Assembly (NCBI GenBank): GCA_902573325.1
Contig: CACGJH010000002.1
Span: 1 to 64,000, forward strand
Origin: an uncultured Alphaproteobacteria bacterium
Lineage (GTDB): Bacteria > Pseudomonadota > Alphaproteobacteria > HIMB59 > GCA-002718135
Direction of reading: 5' to 3'
Length of the DNA: 64,000 nt
Numbering within the stretch: position 1 is the stretch's first letter; each line of letters begins with the position of its first letter. Positions 56,225 to 64,000 of this stretch are shown piece by piece. The notes beneath the pieces were generated by a model. That model searched no databases. It saw only the letters and a list, made by a program, of their open reading frames with translations, and was not told the origin of the DNA. Both the position numbers and the translations under genes were made by a program.

Positions 56225-57622
56225 ATGGAAGATTTTGATTTAATAGTAATTGGTGCGGGACCTGGCGGATATGTAGCTGCAATCAGAGCAGCTCAACTTG
56301 GAATGAAGGTAGCTTGTATAGAAAAAGAGTCATCACTTGGTGGAACTTGTTTGAACATTGGATGCATACCTTCTAAAGCATTATTAAATTCATCTGAAAA
56401 ATTTTTTGAAATTTCAAATCATGCTGCAGAGCATGGCATAAAAACATCAAAGATAGATTTAGACCTAAATGTTTTGATGGATCGCAAATCTAAGATTGTA
56501 AAAAAACTTACAACAGGGATCGGTTTTTTATTTAAGAAAAATAAAATAACGCATATTCCTGGCATGGCTTCATTTGTAGATAAAAATACTATTTCTATTA
56601 CAAATGGAAAAAATGAAATTACTGCCAGTGCTAAAAATTTTATAATCGCAACAGGATCATCTTCGATCGAGATACCAAATATTCCTGTTGATGAAAAACA
56701 AATAGTATCTTCAACAGGTGCTCTTTCTCTATCTAAAATACCAAAATCACTCCTAGTTATTGGTGGTGGATATATTGGACTAGAGATGGGATCAGTATGG
56801 AGTAGATTGGGCTCAAAGGTAACAGTTGTTGAAGCTCTTGACAGAATTGTTCCAACTATGGATGGTGAAATTGCAAAAGAGTTTATGAAAATGTTAACTA
56901 AACAAGGATTAGAATTTAAATTATCTCATAAAGTTAGTTCTGCAAAATCTGGTAAGTCTGGTGTAGATGTTGAGATGGAAACATCAGATAAAAAGAAAAT
57001 AAAAGAAAACTACGAAATAGTTTTAATGTCAGTAGGAAGAAAACCAAACACAGATGGATTGGGTCTCGAAAAAATTGGTATTAAATTAACCGCAAAAAAA
57101 TCCATTGAAATTAAAGATAATTTTCAAACTTCTGTTGAAGGAATCTACGCAATTGGCGATGTAGCTCCAGGACCAATGCTAGCACACAAAGCTGAAGAAG
57201 AAGGAGTTGCTTGTGTTGAATTTATAAATGGTCAAAAACCTCATATAAACTATGACGCCATACCAGCGATTGTTTATACCAATCCAGAGATTGCATCAGT
57301 TGGAAAAACAGAAGAACAGCTCAAGCAAGAAAAGAAAGACTTCAAGGTTGGAAAATTTCCTTTTATGGCAAATGGTCGTGCCCTAACCACTTCTGCATCA
57401 GAGGGATTTGTTAAAATTTTGGTTGATAAAAAAACAGATGAAATTTTAGGTGCTCATATAATCGGTCATGATGCTGGACAACTGATTGCAGAAATTGTTA
57501 CTACAATCGAATTTGGTGGAAGTGCAGAAGATATTGCTAGAGTATGTCATGCTCATCCCACAACTAGTGAAGCTGTAAAAGAAGCAGCTCTAAGTGTTGA
57601 TGGCAGAGCTATACATATTTAA
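56225..57622 (+). CDS. lpd: Dihydrolipoyl dehydrogenase E3
   Basis: Reoxidises dihydrolipoamide with NAD in 2-oxoacid dehydrogenase complexes. The 465-residue flavoprotein has VIGAGPGGYVAAIRAAQLG, the redox disulfide GGTCLNIGCIPSK, the second Rossmann VIGGGYIGLEMGSVW, the FAD site GIYAIGDVAPGPMLAHKAEEEG and the HAHPTTSE base histidine. One base after sucB, so it serves this complex and probably others. Its TAA shares TTAA (57619-57622) with the convergent DUF1737 gene. Confidence 0.97.
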   Translation: MEDFDLIVIGAGPGGYVAAIRAAQLGMKVACIEKESSLGGTCLNIGCIPSKALLNSSEKFFEISNHAAEHGIKTSKIDLDLNVLMDRKSKIVKKLTTGIGFLFKKNKITHIPGMASFVDKNTISITNGKNEITASAKNFIIATGSSSIEIPNIPVDEKQIVSSTGALSLSKIPKSLLVIGGGYIGLEMGSVWSRLGSKVTVVEALDRIVPTMDGEIAKEFMKMLTKQGLEFKLSHKVSSAKSGKSGVDVEMETSDKKKIKENYEIVLMSVGRKPNTDGLGLEKIGIKLTAKKSIEIKDNFQTSVEGIYAIGDVAPGPMLAHKAEEEGVACVEFINGQKPHINYDAIPAIVYTNPEIASVGKTEEQLKQEKKDFKVGKFPFMANGRALTTSASEGFVKILVDKKTDEILGAHIIGHDAGQLIAEIVTTIEFGGSAEDIARVCHAHPTTSEAVKEAALSVDGRAIHI

Positions 57623-57822
57623 ATTTTAGCTAGATCCATTCCTTTTTTATATTTTTTTGATGACTGTTTTACAACTGCTTGACCACACCTCATAACTTTT
57701 CTTTTATGATCAAATGTCATCTTTGGCTCTCCATGTAATTTCCAACCATTAGATAATGCCTCTGTTACTCTTTGACAAAAATCAACAGTGTCATCATCTG
57801 TAATAAATCTATAACCTTTCAT
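57619..57822 (-). CDS. DUF1737 domain protein (67 residues)
   Basis: A 67-residue protein: MKGYRFITDDDTVDFCQRV, then TEALSNGWKLHGEPKMTFD, then QAVVKQSSK and a basic tail. This fits DUF1737, a small domain often found alone or fused in bacteria and thought to bind an unknown ligand. AGGAAGG lies 7 bases before the ATG. It is the last gene of the fsa-DUF484-DUF1737 minus-strand run, with 12 bases from DUF484. Confidence 0.87.
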   Translation of the reverse strand: MKGYRFITDDDTVDFCQRVTEALSNGWKLHGEPKMTFDHKRKVMRCGQAVVKQSSKKYKKGMDLAKI

Positions 57823-57834
57823 TTCACCTTCCTT

Positions 57835-58497
57835 TCATTTAATACTTAATAAATTTACTTCTATAATTTTAATTAAGTACTCAACAAGATCAGTTTGCAT
57901 ATCAACTGTGAATTTATTTTTATCTTTTGATCCCATAGCCAATATTAGACTATCTTCATGAAATTTAACTTTTAATAAAATATATGATTTTATTGTCGCT
58001 GATTTATTTGGAAAAAATAAAAGTAAACCTTTAGGATTTTGATTTAAATTTGTAACCATTTTGTTTTTAAAATAACTATTTGCAATTTTAATATCCAGTT
58101 GTGATAAGTTTTCTGCTTCAATATTTTCATTTGTAACAAAACAATTCATTTCATCACAACCTAAAATTGTTTTAAGATCATTTTTAATTAAGCTTATTAA
58201 TTTTTGTAAACTTTTTACATTAAGAATTCTAATTGTAGATTTTAGAATTCTTTTTTGAGCATTTAAATGACTTTTTCCTGCAAGTAATACTTTTGTCATT
58301 TGATTTTGTAGATCTATATTTTGTTGCGATATTTTTTTATATCTATAAGCTTCTAAATCAACAACCTTATCAGAACTATTATCTACGGTTGGAAAATTTA
58401 GTTCATTAACTAATTCTGAATTTTTAATAAAAAAATTTTTATTTTTTTTTAAAAAATTTATTATTTCTTTTTCTTTAATTTCATCTTCATGTGCCAT
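57835..58497 (-). CDS. DUF484 family protein
   Basis: A 220-residue GAF-like protein of the DUF484 family, which in proteobacteria sits between dapF/xerC genes or, in alphaproteobacteria, beside priA and the ATP synthase genes. The N-terminal helical motif is EIINFLKKNKNFFIKNSELVNELNFP, and VVDLEAYRYKKISQQN follows. The function is unknown. I start at the ATG at 58495-58497 (MAHEDEIKEKEI); the open frame extends 14 codons upstream into tal but without homology. No xerC is near. Confidence 0.85.
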   Translation of the reverse strand: MAHEDEIKEKEIINFLKKNKNFFIKNSELVNELNFPTVDNSSDKVVDLEAYRYKKISQQNIDLQNQMTKVLLAGKSHLNAQKRILKSTIRILNVKSLQKLISLIKNDLKTILGCDEMNCFVTNENIEAENLSQLDIKIANSYFKNKMVTNLNQNPKGLLLFFPNKSATIKSYILLKVKFHEDSLILAMGSKDKNKFTVDMQTDLVEYLIKIIEVNLLSIK

Positions 58498-58502
58498 GAT
58501 GA

Positions 58503-59162
58503 TTATTTTGGCAAGATTTGTTGTCCTGTTTTTGCCCAATCATCAAGAAATGCTTTAAGCCCTTTATCTGTCAGAGGGTGTTTATATAATTCATGAATAA
58601 CTTTAGGTGGCAGAGTTGAAACATGAGCACCAATCACAGCTGCATCAATCAAATGTTGCGTATTTCTTACTGAAGCAACTAATACTTCTGTATCAAATCC
58701 ATAATTTTCATACATTATCACTATATCTGAAATCAGATCCATTCCTTTTTCACCAATATCATCAAGTCTTCCTACGAATGGAGAAATAAATGTTGCGCCA
58801 ACCTTAGCGGCTAGCAATGCTTGAGCAGCACTGAAACATAATGTTACATTTACCATGATGTTTTTTTCTCTGAGAGCTTTGCATGTTTGAAGACCGGCAG
58901 GTGTTAGAGGTACTTTTACAGCAACATTCTTAGCTAATGATGCTAAGTATTCACCCTCTTCAAGCATTTTATCATATTCAGTTGCTGTCACTTCTGCACT
59001 TACAGGACCTGATACTATAGAACAAATTGTTTTAATTGTTTCTCCCATATCCTTACCACTTTTTGCAATCAAAGATGGGTTTGTCGTAACACCATCTATT
59101 AGGCCGCTTGGCATTAGCTCTTCAATCTGAGGTATATCGGCAGTGTCTATAAAAAATTTCAT
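58503..59162 (-). CDS. Transaldolase / fructose-6-phosphate aldolase (FSA/TalC type)
   Basis: A 219-residue short TIM-barrel enzyme. The motifs are [37 protein letters not shown], the Schiff-base lysine at about K83 in [43 protein letters not shown] and VLVASVRN. The family includes both transaldolases and fructose-6-phosphate aldolases; sequence alone does not decide, though alphaproteobacterial genes in this place are usually annotated as transaldolase. It is divergent from priA, with 63 bases between the starts. Confidence 0.9.
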   Translation of the reverse strand: MKFFIDTADIPQIEELMPSGLIDGVTTNPSLIAKSGKDMGETIKTICSIVSGPVSAEVTATEYDKMLEEGEYLASLAKNVAVKVPLTPAGLQTCKALREKNIMVNVTLCFSAAQALLAAKVGATFISPFVGRLDDIGEKGMDLISDIVIMYENYGFDTEVLVASVRNTQHLIDAAVIGAHVSTLPPKVIHELYKHPLTDKGLKAFLDDWAKTGQQILPK

Positions 59163-59225
59163 TGTTTGTTGTATACCATATACAAGTTATTTAGAAAGTT
59201 AACATATAAAAAATATATAAATATA

Positions 59226-61181
59226 ATGTTGTACGATGTAGTAGTAACAAGACCTTTCGACAAAGTTTTTACTTATTCTTCAAAAAATGAGCAACTTGAA
59301 ATTGGTCAAATAGTCTTAGTTCCATTTGGAAAAAAAATAGAAGCTGGAATTATTTGGAAGAAGAATGTTAAAAATCCTGGATACGAAATTAAAGAGGTTA
59401 TAAAAATTTGCAATGATCTTATCCTTCAGAATTCTTCAATCGATTTTATAAATTGGATCACAAATTATACTTTAGCTCCACTAGGCGCAGTCTTAAAACT
59501 ATTTCTTATTAACAATGATATAGTAGAATTTGATAAAGAAAAATTAGATAGAAACAATAATTCTGAACCATCTTTAGTATCCTTAAATGAAGAACAAGCA
59601 AATTCATTTAAAGAAATAACCCAATCATTTAAAAAATCAAACAAACCTGTTTTATTAGAAGGTGTAACAGGCTCTGGCAAGACTGAAGTATATTTTGAAA
59701 TAATAGATAAATTTTTAAAAGAAAAAAAACAAATATTAATAATGGTTCCAGAAATTAGCTTAACACCGCAATTAGAGACAAGAGTAAAGAAGCGTTTTGG
59801 AATGGAAGTATGTTTGTGGCATTCTAAAATTACAAAAAAAAATAGGCAAAAAATTTGGCATCAATGTTACTCAGGCGATCCAGTTATTGTTATTGGCGCT
59901 CGTTCAAGTTTATTTCTTCCTTTTACAAATTTAGGATTAATTGTTGTCGATGAAGAACATGATTCTAGTTATAAACAAGAGGACAATATACGTTACCAAG
60001 CAAGAGATCTTGCAGTTGTAAGAGCTAAAATTGAAAAAAATTTTATACTATTAGCCTCAGCAACACCGTCTTTAGAAACAATAAATAATGTTAAAATTAA
60101 AAAATATGATCAAGTCTATTTATCAAAACAATTTTCTGGAACTCCATTACCTGAAATTTCTATAATTGATTTAAATAAAAATAAACTTGATAAAGATAAA
60201 TGGATATCACAATCAATTATAGATTCTATTTCTCAGTGCTTAGAAAATAATGAACAAACTCTTATTTTTTTAAATCGTAGAGGATATTCTCCATTAACCT
60301 TATGTAACAGTTGTGGATTCAGATATGAATGTGATCAATGTTCATCATGGATGGTAATACATCAACACAAAAAAGTTTTCTTATGCCATCAATGTGGAAC
60401 TATAAAAAAATTAAATTTAGATTGTCCTCAATGTAATGAAAAAGATAGTATAAAATTTGTTGGTCCTGGAGTTGAGAGAGTTGCAGAGGAGTTAAAAGAA
60501 TTCTTTCCTGGGAAAAATATTTCTATCATGTCTAGCGACAATGTTAATACACCAAACAAAATTAAAAAATTTATTACTGATATAAACAACAAAGATATAG
60601 ATATAATTGTAGCCACACAAATTATGGCAAAAGGATATGATTTTCCAAATTTGTCATTAGTAGGAATCGTTGATGCGGACGCAGGTTTATTTGGTGGTGA
60701 TCCTAGAGCTATAGAAAAAACTTTTAATCTACTTCAGCAAGTTGGAGGAAGAGCTGGTAGAGGAAAAAAAATTGGTAAAGTTTTTCTTCAAACATATTTT
60801 CCAGATCAAGAAATAATTAAGTCGATTCAACTTCGAGAAAGAGAAGCTTTTATTGAAAGAGCTTTAGAAGAAAGAAAGAATTTTAATATTCCTCCTTTTG
60901 GTTTTATGACTTCAATAATTCTTTCTAGTCATACAAAAGCTTTAGTTCTTAAACATGCTTCAAGACTGGTTCAACAAGATCAAAATAGTAAAAATATTAA
61001 AATTCTTGGTCCAGTTGAAGCTCCAATTTTTCTGCTTAGAGGACAATATCGATACAGAATATTATTGAAGAGTAATAGTAGAAAAAATCTGAATAAATTC
61101 ACAAAAACAATTGTCGAAAAGACTAAATTACCTTCTTCTGTAAAGTTAATTATTGATGTCGATCCCTATTCATTTATGTAA
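59226..61181 (+). CDS. priA: Primosomal protein N' (replication restart helicase PriA)
   Basis: A 651-residue 3-prime-to-5-prime helicase that restarts stalled replication forks. The N-terminal DNA-binding domain opens MLYDVVVTRPFDKVFTYSS. Helicase motifs are Walker A EGVTGSGKTEVYFEI, DEEHDSSYKQ and a later GRAGRGKKIGKV. The zinc-binding cysteines are CNSCGFRYECDQC and CHQCGTIKKLNLDCPQC. I start at the ATG at 59226; twenty further codons are open upstream but match no PriA. It is a common alphaproteobacterial neighbour of tal, DUF484 and atpH. Confidence 0.95.
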   Translation: MLYDVVVTRPFDKVFTYSSKNEQLEIGQIVLVPFGKKIEAGIIWKKNVKNPGYEIKEVIKICNDLILQNSSIDFINWITNYTLAPLGAVLKLFLINNDIVEFDKEKLDRNNNSEPSLVSLNEEQANSFKEITQSFKKSNKPVLLEGVTGSGKTEVYFEIIDKFLKEKKQILIMVPEISLTPQLETRVKKRFGMEVCLWHSKITKKNRQKIWHQCYSGDPVIVIGARSSLFLPFTNLGLIVVDEEHDSSYKQEDNIRYQARDLAVVRAKIEKNFILLASATPSLETINNVKIKKYDQVYLSKQFSGTPLPEISIIDLNKNKLDKDKWISQSIIDSISQCLENNEQTLIFLNRRGYSPLTLCNSCGFRYECDQCSSWMVIHQHKKVFLCHQCGTIKKLNLDCPQCNEKDSIKFVGPGVERVAEELKEFFPGKNISIMSSDNVNTPNKIKKFITDINNKDIDIIVATQIMAKGYDFPNLSLVGIVDADAGLFGGDPRAIEKTFNLLQQVGGRAGRGKKIGKVFLQTYFPDQEIIKSIQLREREAFIERALEERKNFNIPPFGFMTSIILSSHTKALVLKHASRLVQQDQNSKNIKILGPVEAPIFLLRGQYRYRILLKSNSRKNLNKFTKTIVEKTKLPSSVKLIIDVDPYSFM

Positions 61182-61299
61182 TTTACCCACAATTTTAAAA
61201 ATATCTTCAATTTAACTCATTTGACGCACAAACTGACAGTTTACCTACTTTTTCTGATGTGTTAATACCCTATTTCTAAACTTCTTATGAACTTAATTT

Positions 61300-61857
61300 A
61301 TGGCATCTAATACATTGTCTGGAGATCTTATATCGGAAAGGTACGGAGCAGCTCTCTATGATCTTGCTTCTGAAAAAAAATGTATTGATGATATTCTAAA
61401 TGACTTTGGATTAGTGCAAAAAGCATTAAAAGAAAGTTCAGAATTGAGACAAGTAATTAAAAGTCCATTAGTAAATTCAGATGAGAAGCTTAATATTTTG
61501 TTAAAATTATTTTCTAAAGCAAATTTACATAATCTTACGACAACTTTTTTAAAAGTTCTTGATAACAATAAAAGAATTTCAAATATTGCTTCTATTATTT
61601 TACAATTTAAAAAAATAAACTCCGAAAAAAGAGGTGATATTACTGCTGACATAACATCAGCAAACATATTATCTGATGATGAAAAAAATAATATTACAAA
61701 TCAACTTAAAAAATCTTTAGGTGAAAAATTATCTTTAAATTTTGATGTCGATGAAGACATTATTGGTGGTTTAATTGTTAAGGTTGGTTCCAAAATGATT
61801 GATACATCTATAGCGAATAAAATTAATAAACTTAAAATTGCAATGAAGGGGGCATAA
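61300..61857 (+). CDS. atpH: ATP synthase delta subunit AtpH
   Basis: The 185-residue peripheral-stalk subunit (OSCP/delta) that joins F1 to the b subunits. It has [17 protein letters not shown] at the N terminus and [36 protein letters not shown] at the C terminus, both typical. It heads the F1 cluster atpH-atpA-atpG; the F0 genes are elsewhere, as in most alphaproteobacteria. The 118 bases upstream include a TTGACG (61221-61226) but no convincing -10. Its stop overlaps the atpA start by one base. Confidence 0.94.
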   Translation: MASNTLSGDLISERYGAALYDLASEKKCIDDILNDFGLVQKALKESSELRQVIKSPLVNSDEKLNILLKLFSKANLHNLTTTFLKVLDNNKRISNIASIILQFKKINSEKRGDITADITSANILSDDEKNNITNQLKKSLGEKLSLNFDVDEDIIGGLIVKVGSKMIDTSIANKINKLKIAMKGA

Positions 61858-63392
61858 TGGAAATTAAAGCTGCAGAAATATCGTCTGTAATTAAAGACCA
61901 AATAGCTAATTTTGAAACTAAAGCGGATGTTGCTGAGGTTGGAACAGTACTAAGTGTTGGAGATGGAATTGCACGTGTGTATGGTCTTGATCAAGTACAA
62001 GCTGGAGAGATGGTAGAATTCCCAGGCGGCATTAAAGGTATGGCCCTCAACCTTGAAATGGATAACGTTGGTGTTTCAATCTTCGGTGATGATACTGGAA
62101 TTAAAGAAGGTGACACAGTTAAACGTACAGGAGAAATTGTTGACGTTCCTGTTGGAAAAGAATTGTTAGGACGTGTTGTTGATGGTTTAGGAAATCCTAT
62201 TGATGGTAAAGGGCCTATTCAATCGTCTGAAAAGAGAAGAATTGAATTAAAAGCTCCAGGTATTATTCCTCGTCAAAGTGTATCTGAACCTATGCAGACG
62301 GGTATTAAAGCACTTGATGCTCTTGTTCCAGTTGGAAGAGGACAGCGTGAATTAATAATTGGTGACAGACAAACAGGTAAAACTGCTGTTGCTATTGATA
62401 CAATCTTAAATCAAAAATCTGTAAATCAATCAGACAATGAAAAAGAAAAGTTATATTGTATCTACGTTGCGATTGGTCAGAAAAGATCTACAGTTGCTCA
62501 AATTGTAAAAACGCTAGAAGATAATGGTGCAATGGAATATACAATTGTTGTATCTGCAACTGCATCAGAGCCTGCACCGTTGCAATTTTTATCTGCTTAT
62601 ACTGGCTGTACAATGGGTGAGTATTTTAGAGATAATGGAATGCATGCATTAATTGTTTATGATGATTTATCAAAGCAAGCAGTTGCTTACAGGCAGATGT
62701 CTCTTTTATTAAGAAGACCTCCTGGACGTGAAGCATATCCCGGAGATGTATTTTACATTCATAGTCGTCTTTTAGAGAGAGCTGCCAAAATGAGTGATGA
62801 ACACGGTGGCGGGAGTTTAACCGCTCTTCCAATTATTGAGACACAAGCTGGAGACTTATCTGCTTACATTCCAACAAATGTTATTTCCATTACGGATGGA
62901 CAAATATTTTTAGAAACAAACTTATTTTTTGCTGGTATTCGTCCTGCGATTAACGTTGGTCTTTCAGTAAGTCGTGTTGGTTCGGCTGCTCAAACAAAAG
63001 CAATGAAAAAAATTGCTGGTCCTGTAAAACTAGAATTAGCTCAATATCGTGAGATGGCTGCTTTTGCACAGTTTGCATCAGATTTAGATGCTTCAACAAA
63101 ACAATTACTTGATCGTGGTGCAAGACTAGTTGAAATTTTAAAACAAGGTCAATATTCACCACTAACCGTTTCAGAGCAAGTTGTATCTATTTATGCAGGT
63201 GTTCGCGGATATCTTGATAAAGTTGCAGTAGGCGATGTAGTCAAGTTTGAAACAGAAGTTTTAAATGAGATTAGAACTAAGCATAGTGATTTATTAGATG
63301 CAATTGCCAATGAAAAAGAATTATCTAAAGATAATGACGATAAATTAAAATCAATCTTAGATGATTTGGTTGGAAAGTTTGCAAGTAACTAA
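61857..63392 (+). CDS. atpA: ATP synthase alpha subunit AtpA
   Basis: The 511-residue non-catalytic nucleotide-binding subunit of F1. It has the Walker [17 protein letters not shown] near residues 170-185, [54 protein letters not shown], and the signature [17 protein letters not shown]. The N-terminal [10 protein letters not shown] and [19 protein letters not shown] are usual. The start overlaps atpH. Confidence 0.98.
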   Translation: MEIKAAEISSVIKDQIANFETKADVAEVGTVLSVGDGIARVYGLDQVQAGEMVEFPGGIKGMALNLEMDNVGVSIFGDDTGIKEGDTVKRTGEIVDVPVGKELLGRVVDGLGNPIDGKGPIQSSEKRRIELKAPGIIPRQSVSEPMQTGIKALDALVPVGRGQRELIIGDRQTGKTAVAIDTILNQKSVNQSDNEKEKLYCIYVAIGQKRSTVAQIVKTLEDNGAMEYTIVVSATASEPAPLQFLSAYTGCTMGEYFRDNGMHALIVYDDLSKQAVAYRQMSLLLRRPPGREAYPGDVFYIHSRLLERAAKMSDEHGGGSLTALPIIETQAGDLSAYIPTNVISITDGQIFLETNLFFAGIRPAINVGLSVSRVGSAAQTKAMKKIAGPVKLELAQYREMAAFAQFASDLDASTKQLLDRGARLVEILKQGQYSPLTVSEQVVSIYAGVRGYLDKVAVGDVVKFETEVLNEIRTKHSDLLDAIANEKELSKDNDDKLKSILDDLVGKFASN

Positions 63393-63395
63393 TCT

Positions 63396-64000
63396 ATGCC
63401 AAGTTTAAAAGATATCAAAACTCAGATCAATTCAGTTGGATCTACAAAAAAAATTACATCAGCAATGAAAATGGTTGCTGCAAGTAAGTTACGTAGATCA
63501 CAAGAAAAAGCTGAAGCGGCAAGACCATATTCATCAAGACTAGAGGAGATGCTTTCCTCTCTTGCATCATCTGCCGCATCTGGGGAAGGTATAATTAAAC
63601 TCTTAACAGGCACTGGCAATGATCAGAATTATGTCGTAGTTCCAGTAAGTGCTGATAGAGGTTTATGCGGTGGATTTAACAGCAGCATAAATAGAGAAAC
63701 TTTTAAGTTAGTTAAATCACTTGAGGGTAATGGAAAAAAAGTTCAACTAATGCCAGTTGGGAAAAAAAGTAGAGACTTTTTTAATAGGGTAATGAAGGAT
63801 CAAATTATAGAGAGTTTTGTCGACTTAAATGTTTCAAGTACTGGTTACGAGTCTGCATTAAACATTTCTAATAAGCTTCAAGAATTATACTTTGATGGTA
63901 AGTTTGATAAATGCATATTAGTTTTTAACAAATTTAAATCAGCTATTTCGCAAGAAGTAACACAACAACAATTAATACCATTAGACGTTTCAAATTCTGA
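63396..64000 (+). CDS. atpG: ATP synthase gamma subunit AtpG (partial at window end)
   Basis: Starts 3 bases after atpA at ATG 63396-63398 and runs off the right edge after about 201 codons. The N terminus is MPSLKDIKTQINSVGSTKK, then ITSAMKMVAASKLRRSQEKA, the coiled-coil helix of the central rotor shaft, and VVPVSADRGLCGGFNSSINR follows. About two-thirds of the subunit is present. No frameshift is seen. Confidence 0.97.
   Translation, partial: MPSLKDIKTQINSVGSTKKITSAMKMVAASKLRRSQEKAEAARPYSSRLEEMLSSLASSAASGEGIIKLLTGTGNDQNYVVVPVSADRGLCGGFNSSINRETFKLVKSLEGNGKKVQLMPVGKKSRDFFNRVMKDQIIESFVDLNVSSTGYESALNISNKLQELYFDGKFDKCILVFNKFKSAISQEVTQQQLIPLDVSNS

Noticed and set aside
59166-59225. Upstream start for priA
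   Set aside because: The added residues do not match PriA proteins, whereas MLYDVVVTRPF is the normal beginning.
61182-61299. Promoter for the ATP synthase genes at TTGACG 61221-61226
   Set aside because: No acceptable -10 box at 16-18 bases, so I do not list it as a feature.

Overview
This window is a dense, strongly AT-rich stretch of a chromosome that reads as a free-living, streamlined alphaproteobacterium, probably of the marine SAR11/HIMB59-like type. The class assignment rests on GcrA, CarD next to RpoH and FdxA, a System I cytochrome c maturation cluster, priA/tal/DUF484 beside atpHAG, and sdhCDAB-mdh-sucCDAB-lpd as one block. The habitat is inferred from base composition, very short intergenic gaps and few intrinsic terminators. 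I see no plasmid, prophage, insertion sequence or CRISPR array. The only accessory-looking patch is about 37.6-39.0 kb, around two tRNA-Arg genes.

Layout. 1-2.2 kb: the end of an unknown gene, folD, yggT and a stand-alone amino-acid-type ABC binding protein. 2.2-7.6 kb: ccmABCDEFGH on the minus strand, including a 33-residue ccmD. 7.7-7.9 kb: a 58-residue protein that is about two-thirds lysine, with its own promoter, palindrome, structured leader and terminator. 8.2-16.4 kb: acnA, a SUV3-type helicase, a TerB-like protein, fdxA, carD, a degenerate metallophosphoesterase and rpoH. 16.4-24.6 kb: a PagL-like lipid A deacylase, dusA, carbonic anhydrase, panB, dxs, an M29 aminopeptidase, an MFS transporter with a 40-residue membrane peptide, and gcrA. 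24.7-29.5 kb: pgk, yciB, ftsY, mtaB and dapF. 29.7-37.6 kb: one long plus-strand run, ffh-rpsP-rimM-trmD-rplS-leuC-leuD-leuB-asd.

37.6-45.3 kb: two small secreted proteins and two tRNA-Arg(UCG) genes, a YdcF protein, a nucleoside hydrolase, a DUF924 protein, a family 5 uracil-DNA glycosylase, and an MFS transporter, 48-residue peptide, zapE and alpha/beta hydrolase run. 45.3-57.6 kb: a candidate structured RNA, then sdhCDAB, mdh, sucCD, sucAB and lpd, which cover the TCA cycle from 2-oxoglutarate to oxaloacetate except fumarase; acnA is elsewhere in the window. 57.6-64 kb: DUF1737, DUF484, tal, priA and atpH, atpA and partial atpG.

The content is mainly core metabolism and translation. The observations most worth a second look are the structured RNA before sdhC, the paired tRNA-Arg genes with compensating stem changes, the leader of the poly-lysine protein, three tiny unlisted ORFs, the phosphatase-like protein that has lost its metal ligands, and the alanine/glutamate-rich tails on ribosomal proteins S16 and L19.
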